A stretch of DNA of 60,530 bases. Source: Actinokineospora sp. NBRC 105648. GTDB taxonomy: Bacteria > Actinomycetota > Actinomycetes > Mycobacteriales > Pseudonocardiaceae. Position numbers and translations under genes: made by a program. Below the pieces are notes generated by a model, which saw only the letters and a list, made by a program, of their open reading frames with translations, ran no database searches and had not been told where the DNA came from. Positions 50,597-60,530 of this stretch are shown in pieces. Within the stretch, counting starts at the first letter, position 1, and every line of letters starts with the position of its first letter. The stretch is taken from positions 1 through 60,530 of the forward strand of contig NZ_BSTR01000049.1 in NCBI RefSeq assembly GCF_030269645.1, written 5' to 3'.

Positions 50597-51007
50597 ATGA
50601 CCGACCGGACCGAGACCGTCCAAGCGCTGCTCGCGCTGCCCGGGCACGAGCGCCTCGAAGCACTGGAGTCGGTGGTCGTGACCGAGTTCCGCGCCGCGCT
50701 GCTGATGACCGAGGACGAGGGGCTGCCGCTGGACAAGGCGTTCTTCGAGCTCGGGCTGACCTCGCTGCGGATCACCGAGGTCAAGCGGCGGCTGGAGGAC
50801 CGGCTCGGCTGCGACATCAGCGCCAACGCCCTGTTCAACCGACCGACCGTGCGCGAGCTGGTCGCGTACCTGAGCACCGACGTGCTCACCGACCTCTTCC
50901 CCCAGCCGACCGCGCGGGCCGCCGCCCCGTCCGACTCGGGCGGCGATGTCTCCGATGGCGACCGCGCGCTGGTCGACGACCTGCTCAAGGACCTGTACAG
51001 CGCCTAG
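50597..51007 (+). CDS. Acyl carrier protein (PKS block)
   Basis: A 136-residue ACP-like protein. The phosphopantetheine site is in FFELGLTSLRITEVKRRLED, where Ser follows GLT rather than the usual GxD. NALFNRPTVRELVAYLS forms helix III. An acidic tail of about 35 residues (SDGDRALVDDLLKDLYSA) extends past the domain and looks like a docking helix. It is followed 24 bases later by the PKS gene, to which it may pass a starter unit. ATG 50597 follows GGAGGCG. Confidence 0.85.
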   Translation: MTDRTETVQALLALPGHERLEALESVVVTEFRAALLMTEDEGLPLDKAFFELGLTSLRITEVKRRLEDRLGCDISANALFNRPTVRELVAYLSTDVLTDLFPQPTARAAAPSDSGGDVSDGDRALVDDLLKDLYSA

Positions 51008-51031
51008 CGGGCGCACCTACCGGAGGCGGAC

Positions 51032-55959
<4,928 letters not shown>

Positions 55960-55963
<4 letters not shown>

Positions 55964-57522
55964 GAAGCGACTGGACGCTGACCGCGACCTCGGCGCGGCA
56001 CGCCGCCGAGCGCGGCGACCACCCGGCGGTGCTCTGCGAGGACCGCGTCGTCACCTACGCCGAGCTGCACCGGGAGTCCAACCGCACCGCGCACCGGCTG
56101 CTCGCCGCGGGCCTGCGCACCGGTGACCGGGTGGCCTACCTGGGCCTGGAGTCCGAGCACTACTACGAGATCGCCCTGGGCTGCGCCAAGTCCGGTGTCG
56201 TGCTGGTCCCGGTCAACTGGCGGCTCACCGCCGACGAGGTCGACCACATCCTGCGCGACTCCGGGGCCACGCTGCTCTTCGTCGAGCGCGAGTTCACCGC
56301 GCTGGCCGAGAAGATCCGCGACGAGCTGCCGAACCTGACCGGTGTCGTCGAGCTCGACACCGACGAGCGCGCCGCGGGCTTCCAGGAGTGGAAGGCACAG
56401 CACGGCGGGTCCACTGCGGACTTGACCGCGCCGACCGGGCCGGACGACGCGATCCTGCAGATCTACACCAGCGGCACCACCGGCTTCCCCAAGGGCGTCG
56501 TGCTGGCCAACCGGGCGTTCTTCACCCTGCCCGAGGCGATGGCCGAGGCGGGTGTGGCCTGGCTCGACTGGCTGCCGACCGACCGCAGCCTGATCTCGCT
56601 GCCCGGCTTCGGGATCGCGGGCATGGGCTGGTTCATGCACGGTTTCAACGCCGGTGCCACCAACGTGGTCATGCGGATGTTCGTCTCCGAGGAAGCCGTC
56701 CGCCTCATTGAGACAGTCGGGGTCACGATCACCTTCGCCGCTCCCGCGATGCTGCAGATGCTCATCGAGGAGCGCAAGGTCGGCCCGGACACCTTCACCT
56801 CGCTGCGCAAGGTGGCCTACGGCGCGGCACCGATCTCCTCGGCGCTGCTGGAGCGGCTGATCGAGGTGATGGGCTGCGAGTTCGCCCAGATCTACGCCGC
56901 CACCGAGACCGGCACCTGCGCGGTGTCGCTGCCGCCGGAGGACCACGTGCCCGGCTCGCCGCTGCTCAAGGCCGCGGGCAAGGCGTGTCCCGGCCACGAG
57001 CTCAAGGTGATCGACGGCCAGGGCAACGTGCTGCCGCCCAACGAGATCGGCCAGGTCTGCATCAAGACGCCCGCGCACATGCTGGGCTACTGGAACCTGC
57101 CCGAGGCCACCGCCAAGACGCTGATCGGCGACTGGCTGCACATGGGCGACGCCGGCTACCTCGACGAGGACGGCTACCTGTTCCTCTGCGACCGCATCAA
57201 CGACACGATCATCCAGGGCGGGCAGAACATCTACCCGGCCGAGATCGAGAAGGCGCTGGCCGGGCACCCGGCCGTCGCCGACTCGGCGATCATCGGCCTG
57301 CCGCACCCGCTGTGGGGCGAGGCCGTGCACGCCTGCGTGATCGCCCGCGAACCGCTCACCCCGCGCGAGCTGATGGTCTTCCTGTCCGGCCGCATCGCCG
57401 ACTACAAGATCCCCACCGAGTGGGAGTTCGTCGAGTCCATCCCCCGCAACCCCTCCGGCAAGATCCTGCGCCGCGTGCTGCGCGAGGACCGCCTGCCCAC
57501 CGCCGAAAGGAACGCCTCGTGA
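55960..57522 (+). CDS. Acyl-CoA/acyl-ACP synthetase (AMP-forming ligase)
   Basis: A 520-residue adenylating enzyme. YTSGTTGFPKGVV is the P-loop (A3 motif), ATETGTCAV follows as A5, HMGDAGYLDEDGYLFLCDR is A7/A8, and PRNPSGKILRRVLR holds the catalytic Lys of A10. It activates a carboxylic acid as its adenylate and loads it on CoA or an ACP. Being overlapped by the PKS stop (ATGA), it most likely supplies the PKS starter. Substrate not readable from sequence alone. Confidence 0.9.
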
Positions 57523-58481
57523 CCAGCACCGTCCGGATCGGCGCACTGCTGCCGACCCGCGAGATGGCCATCCTCGACGACTTCTCCATCAGCCCGCTGC
57601 TGGACTTCGCCCGCCGCGCCGAGGCGCTGGGCTACGACTCGCTCTGGACCGGCGACTCGCTGGTGGCCCGCACCCGGCTCGACCCGTTCGTGGTGCTCTC
57701 GGCCGCCGCCGCGGTCACCGAGAAGATCACCCTGGGCACCGGCGCGCTCACCGCGTCGCTGCGGCACCCGTTGCTGGGCGCCAACATGGTGACCAGCCTC
57801 GACCACGCCTCCGGTGGCGACCGCCTGGTCCTCGGCCTCGGCGCGGGCTTCCCGATGCCGGAGAGCGAGGACGAGTTCAACTCCGTCGGCGTGCCGTTCG
57901 ACGGCCGGGTCGGCAGGCTCGACGAGACCGCGCGCTACTGGAAGACCGCGTGGTCGGCCCGCACCGAGGGCGCCGAGACCGCGCACACCGGCAAGCTGTG
58001 GCAGACCGAGCGCCTGGACCGGCTCGCCGCGCCCGCGACCAAGGGCGGCCCGCCGCTGTGGCTCGCGGGCAGCGACACCCCGCGCGTGCTGGCCCGCGTG
58101 GCCAAGCTCTACGACGGCTGGCTCCCCTTCCTGCCGACGGACTCCGCCTACGCCACCGCGTGGGACAAGATCCAGGAGCAGGCGGGCGACCGGCACATCA
58201 CCCCCGGCCTCTACGCCACGGTGAACATCAACCCGGACGCGGTGAAGGCCAAGGCGCAGCTGGAGGACTACCTCCAGGGCTACTACGGCCGCTCGCTCGA
58301 GGTCATGTCCACCTTCCAGGCCTACGGCTGGGGCAGCGCCGACGACTGCGCCGAGTGGCTCGCGGGCTACATCCGCGCGGGCGCCCGGCACATCGTGATC
58401 CGGATCGGCTCGCTCGACCCGGGCGACCAGCTCGAGCAGCTGGCCGAGGCCGTGCTGCCCGCGGTGCGGGGGATCCTCTGA
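57519..58481 (+). CDS. LLM-class (luciferase-like) flavin-dependent monooxygenase
   Basis: A 320-residue TIM-barrel protein. Features are LDFARRAEALGYDSLWTGDS, AAVTEKITLGTGALTASLRH, DHASGGDRLVLGLGAGFPMP and GRVGRLDETARYWKTAW, all typical of bacterial luciferase-like, F420- or FMNH2-using enzymes. In natural product pathways such enzymes hydroxylate, decarboxylate or cleave C-C bonds; one could also act as an N-oxygenase. GTG 57519 overlaps the ligase stop and follows GAAAGGA. A reductase partner is not seen. Confidence 0.85.
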   Translation: MTSTVRIGALLPTREMAILDDFSISPLLDFARRAEALGYDSLWTGDSLVARTRLDPFVVLSAAAAVTEKITLGTGALTASLRHPLLGANMVTSLDHASGGDRLVLGLGAGFPMPESEDEFNSVGVPFDGRVGRLDETARYWKTAWSARTEGAETAHTGKLWQTERLDRLAAPATKGGPPLWLAGSDTPRVLARVAKLYDGWLPFLPTDSAYATAWDKIQEQAGDRHITPGLYATVNINPDAVKAKAQLEDYLQGYYGRSLEVMSTFQAYGWGSADDCAEWLAGYIRAGARHIVIRIGSLDPGDQLEQLAEAVLPAVRGIL

Positions 58482-59236
58482 TGGGCAGCTGGTTCGAACC
58501 CGCCGAGGTCGGCGCCGACGCCCCGCTGCGGCTGTTCCTGTTCCCGCACGCGGGAAGCGGCGGCGCGATCTACCGGAACTGGGACGGTCTGCTCACCCCG
58601 GACTTCGCCCAGCAGATCGTGTCCCTGCCCGGCCGCGAGAAGCGGTTCGGCGAGGACGCGTTCATGGAGATCGAGCCGCTGGTCGACGCGCTCTACGACG
58701 CGCTGCTCGACGAGCTCGACGACCGCCCGTACGCCTTCTTCGGGCACTGCCTCGGCGCGCAGCTGGCCTACCGGGTGGCGGTGTGCCTGCGCCGCGACGG
58801 CGAACGCGGCCCGATCCTGATCGGCGCCTCGGGCTGGTCGCCGGAGGGCTTCCAGCAGGCCACCTACGAGCAGAGCCAGATGCCCGAACCGGACCTGATC
58901 GAGTGGATGAAGACGCTCGGCTCGTTCCCGGAGGAGGTCTACGGCGACCCCCAGGTGATGCAGATGATCATCCCGGCGCTGCGCGCGGACCTGGCGGTCG
59001 TCTCGACCTACGTCGACGACGCCGCCGAGGTCGACATCCCGCTGGTCTCCTACAGCGGCAAGCAGGACCCGCTGATGTCGCCGGGCGCGATGGTCGCCTG
59101 GCAGACCAGGACCACCGAGTACCTGGGCAACAGCGAGTTCACCGGCGACCACTTCTACATCGACAACCCCGACCACGCGGTCGCGGTCACCGCGGACCTG
59201 ACCCGGCACCTGGTGCGCAGGCTGGCCCCGGCATGA
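58481..59236 (+). CDS. Type II thioesterase with Cys at the nucleophile position
   Basis: A 251-residue alpha/beta-hydrolase of the type II TE family: LRLFLFPHAGSGGAIYRNW, IVSLPGREKRFGE (typical PGR motif), and FFGHCLGAQLAYRVA, where the expected GHSxG Ser is Cys. YSGKQDPLMSP carries the Asp region and GDHFYIDN the His. Such enzymes remove stalled acyl groups from ACPs. A Cys nucleophile would make it slower at hydrolysis and better at acyl transfer, as seen in other Cys-TEs. The ATG overlaps the previous stop (TGATG). Confidence 0.88.
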   Translation: MGSWFEPAEVGADAPLRLFLFPHAGSGGAIYRNWDGLLTPDFAQQIVSLPGREKRFGEDAFMEIEPLVDALYDALLDELDDRPYAFFGHCLGAQLAYRVAVCLRRDGERGPILIGASGWSPEGFQQATYEQSQMPEPDLIEWMKTLGSFPEEVYGDPQVMQMIIPALRADLAVVSTYVDDAAEVDIPLVSYSGKQDPLMSPGAMVAWQTRTTEYLGNSEFTGDHFYIDNPDHAVAVTADLTRHLVRRLAPA

Positions 59237-59640
59237 CCGCCCCCGCCGAGGAACTGCTGCTCGCCCAGCTGCCCTTCGCCCGGCTGCTGGGCGTCCGGCT
59301 GGTCACGGCGACCAGGGAGGAGGTGCGCGCCGAACTCGACTGGTCACCGGAGCGCTGCACGGTGTTCTCGGTCATGCACGGCGGCGCCCTGATGGGCATC
59401 GCCGACACCGTGGGCGGCGTACTGGCCTACCTCAACCTCCCGGCGGGCGCCCAAACGTCCACAGTGGAGTCGAAGACGAACTTCCTGCGCGCGGTCCGGG
59501 CGGGCGTGGTCACGGCCGTGGCCACCCCGATGCACGTGGGTGCCCAGTTCATCGTCGCCCAGACCAACCTGCTCGACGACACCGGTGCCCTGGTCGCCCA
59601 GACCACCCAGACCCAGGCCGTCCTGCACCCCCGGCGCTGA
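59233..59640 (+). CDS. Hotdog-fold thioesterase (PaaI-like)
   Basis: A 135-residue hotdog thioesterase: LPFARLLGVRLVTATREEVR, CTVFSVMHGGALMGIADTVG (the HGG segment of the active site and long helix), NLPAGAQTSTVESKTNFLRA and AQTTQTQAVL. It would hydrolyse an acyl-CoA or acyl-ACP. Its ATG overlaps the preceding stop (ATGA); it closes the five-gene PKS operon. A second release enzyme beside the Cys-TE may explain how the chain leaves a PKS without its own thioesterase domain. Confidence 0.85.
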   Translation: MTAPAEELLLAQLPFARLLGVRLVTATREEVRAELDWSPERCTVFSVMHGGALMGIADTVGGVLAYLNLPAGAQTSTVESKTNFLRAVRAGVVTAVATPMHVGAQFIVAQTNLLDDTGALVAQTTQTQAVLHPRR

Positions 59641-59718
59641 TTCATGACCTCCCGGGTAATCGCTATCGCTCGTCGACCCCGGCAGGCTGGTACCCAACGA
59701 GCTACCGAAGGAGACATC

Positions 59719-60150
59719 GTGACCACGACCGCCTCTCGCCCGACCGACCTCAAGGCCGCGACGCCCGCGGTCACCCTGCTCCGCCGCTTCCTGGCCCTGG
59801 ACGCCGCTGTGACCACCGGCAACGGCCTGATCTACCTGCTCTTCTCCACCTGGGCGGCCGACCTGCTGGGCGTCTCCGCCTCCGGCTTGGTAGGCATCGG
59901 CATCTTCCTGACCGTCTTCGGCCTGGGTGTCGCCGCAGTCGCCGCCTCCAAGTCGCCCTCCCGCGCCGCCACCACGGTCATCATCGACGCCAACCTGCTC
60001 TGGGCCGTCGCCAGCGTCGTGGTCGCCGTCTTCGGCATCATGGGCGCGAACACGGTGGGCACGGTGTGGACCATCCTGCAGGCGGGCACGGTCGGCGGCT
60101 TCGCGCTGCTCCAGCTGTTCGCGCTGAACAAGGTCAAGAACGCCAAGTAG
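59719..60150 (+). CDS. Small four-helix membrane protein
   Basis: A 143-residue protein: LLRRFLALDAAVTTGNGLIY, LVGIGIFLTVFGLGVAAVAA, ANLLWAVASVVVAVFGIMGA and TVGTVWTILQAGTVGGFALLQ form four helices, with a polar head and a KNAK tail. GAAGGAG precedes GTG 59719. It looks like an unrelated housekeeping-type membrane protein at the right flank of the biosynthetic region. Confidence 0.7.
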   Translation: MTTTASRPTDLKAATPAVTLLRRFLALDAAVTTGNGLIYLLFSTWAADLLGVSASGLVGIGIFLTVFGLGVAAVAASKSPSRAATTVIIDANLLWAVASVVVAVFGIMGANTVGTVWTILQAGTVGGFALLQLFALNKVKNAK

Positions 60151-60242
60151 CCAGCAGGCCACACGGCAAGCAGGCCACACGGCAAGAACGGCAAGCAGGC
60201 CGCGCAGCCAGAACTCTGCTGCTACAGCCAGAACAGAGTGAG

Positions 60243-60270
60243 AGCCGCCTCCACAACGGAGGCGGCTTTC
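60243..60270 (+). terminator. Rho-independent terminator
   Basis: AGCCGCCTCC (60243-60252) pairs with GGAGGCGGCT (60258-60267) and is followed by TTC. Confidence 0.75.
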
Positions 60271-60430
60271 GCGCGTCCCGACCTTCCGGTCCCGCTTCCT
60301 TCCCGGTCCCTCCTCCTCCTTCTCCTCTTCCTTTCAGTTCCTTGTCCGTTTTTCCTTCATCATCAACCGCTTCCCCCAGCTAACCGCAGCGGTGAGGCCG
60401 ACTTCGCTGGTACGCAAGTCCCGTTACGGA
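60271..60430. other. Non-coding stretch at the right end
   Basis: A C/T-rich tract occupies about 60290-60380 on the given strand. No gene is seen. Confidence 0.4.
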
Positions 60431-60530
60431 TGCTCGATCTAGTGGACTTGCTTCGTGTGGGGGGAGAGTGCCGCTAAACTTGCCGTGGGTGGGGATGCCC
60501 TTACCCTGCCCTTTTCTCTCCACCGCGGTG
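60431..60530. repeat. Large nested palindromic element, copy III (cut by the window end)
   Basis: TGCTCGATCTAGTGGACTTG continues like the left outer arm of copy I, followed by GGAGAG, AAACTTGCCGTGGGTGGGG, ATGCCCTTACCC and the inner partner CTCTCC. The right outer arm should lie beyond the window. Confidence 0.7.

Overview
The window is GC-rich DNA from a filamentous actinomycete. The housekeeping genes (NADP-type isocitrate dehydrogenase, tryptophanyl-tRNA synthetase, exonuclease III, a PBP5-type carboxypeptidase next to an SCO4848-like membrane gene) and the EspG/PPE-like/DUF3558 cassette fit the order Pseudonocardiales (Actinokineospora, Saccharothrix or Amycolatopsis relatives). The genus is inferred, not shown.

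Layout. (1) 0.3-2.0 kb: a two-gene operon of a TIR-like (Cap12/Pycsar-effector type) protein and a partner of unknown function, a likely anti-phage module. (2) 2.0-14.5 kb: a mobile island built on a HhH-GPD DNA-glycosylase gene. One intact copy, two 5'-truncated copies on the left and two 3'-truncated fragments on the right all break at the same codons (LLDQQ). Between them lie a pSAM2-type Rep, a large serine recombinase, an HTH-TPR regulator, small overlapping ORFs, a zinc-finger protein, a nucleoside-phosphorylase-like protein, a Nudix hydrolase, a membrane protein with an amyloid-type (RHIM-like) motif and a possible toxin-antitoxin pair. No conjugative translocase is visible. (3) 14.5-34.5 kb: mostly chromosomal genes, including a NACHT/NLR-like ATPase whose N-terminus carries the same amyloid-type motif as the island membrane protein, three tandem RhiA-like genes, a subtilase and a PIN-domain toxin-antitoxin pair. 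(4) 34.6-59.6 kb: a biosynthetic region.

The biosynthetic region carries homologues, by sequence features, of the valanimycin azoxy machinery: VlmA (seryl-tRNA-dependent transferase), VlmJ (lipid-kinase fold), VlmK (MmgE/PrpD fold), a VlmH-like flavoprotein, a VlmO-like membrane protein and a VlmB-like di-iron protein. With them are a membrane desaturase, an aldehyde dehydrogenase/acyl reductase, a class III aminotransferase, a cyclase-like protein and an ACP/ketosynthase pair. Proposed logic: an acyl chain is made, reduced to an aldehyde, transaminated to an amine, N-hydroxylated, esterified with serine from Ser-tRNA, rearranged and oxidised to an azoxy group, then phosphorylated and eliminated to give an azoxy-acrylate end. 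A second block (50.6-59.6 kb) has an ACP, a KS-AT-KR-ACP polyketide synthase, an acyl-AMP ligase, a luciferase-like monooxygenase, a type II thioesterase with Cys in place of the nucleophilic Ser, and a hotdog thioesterase. A four-gene ESX-type cassette on the opposite strand separates the two blocks, so whether both make one molecule is open.

Large nested palindromes with conserved pairing but diverged stems lie after convergent or terminal genes at 17.5, 19.3 and 60.4 kb. No rRNA, tRNA or CRISPR array was seen. All homology statements come from reading motifs; no database search was run.
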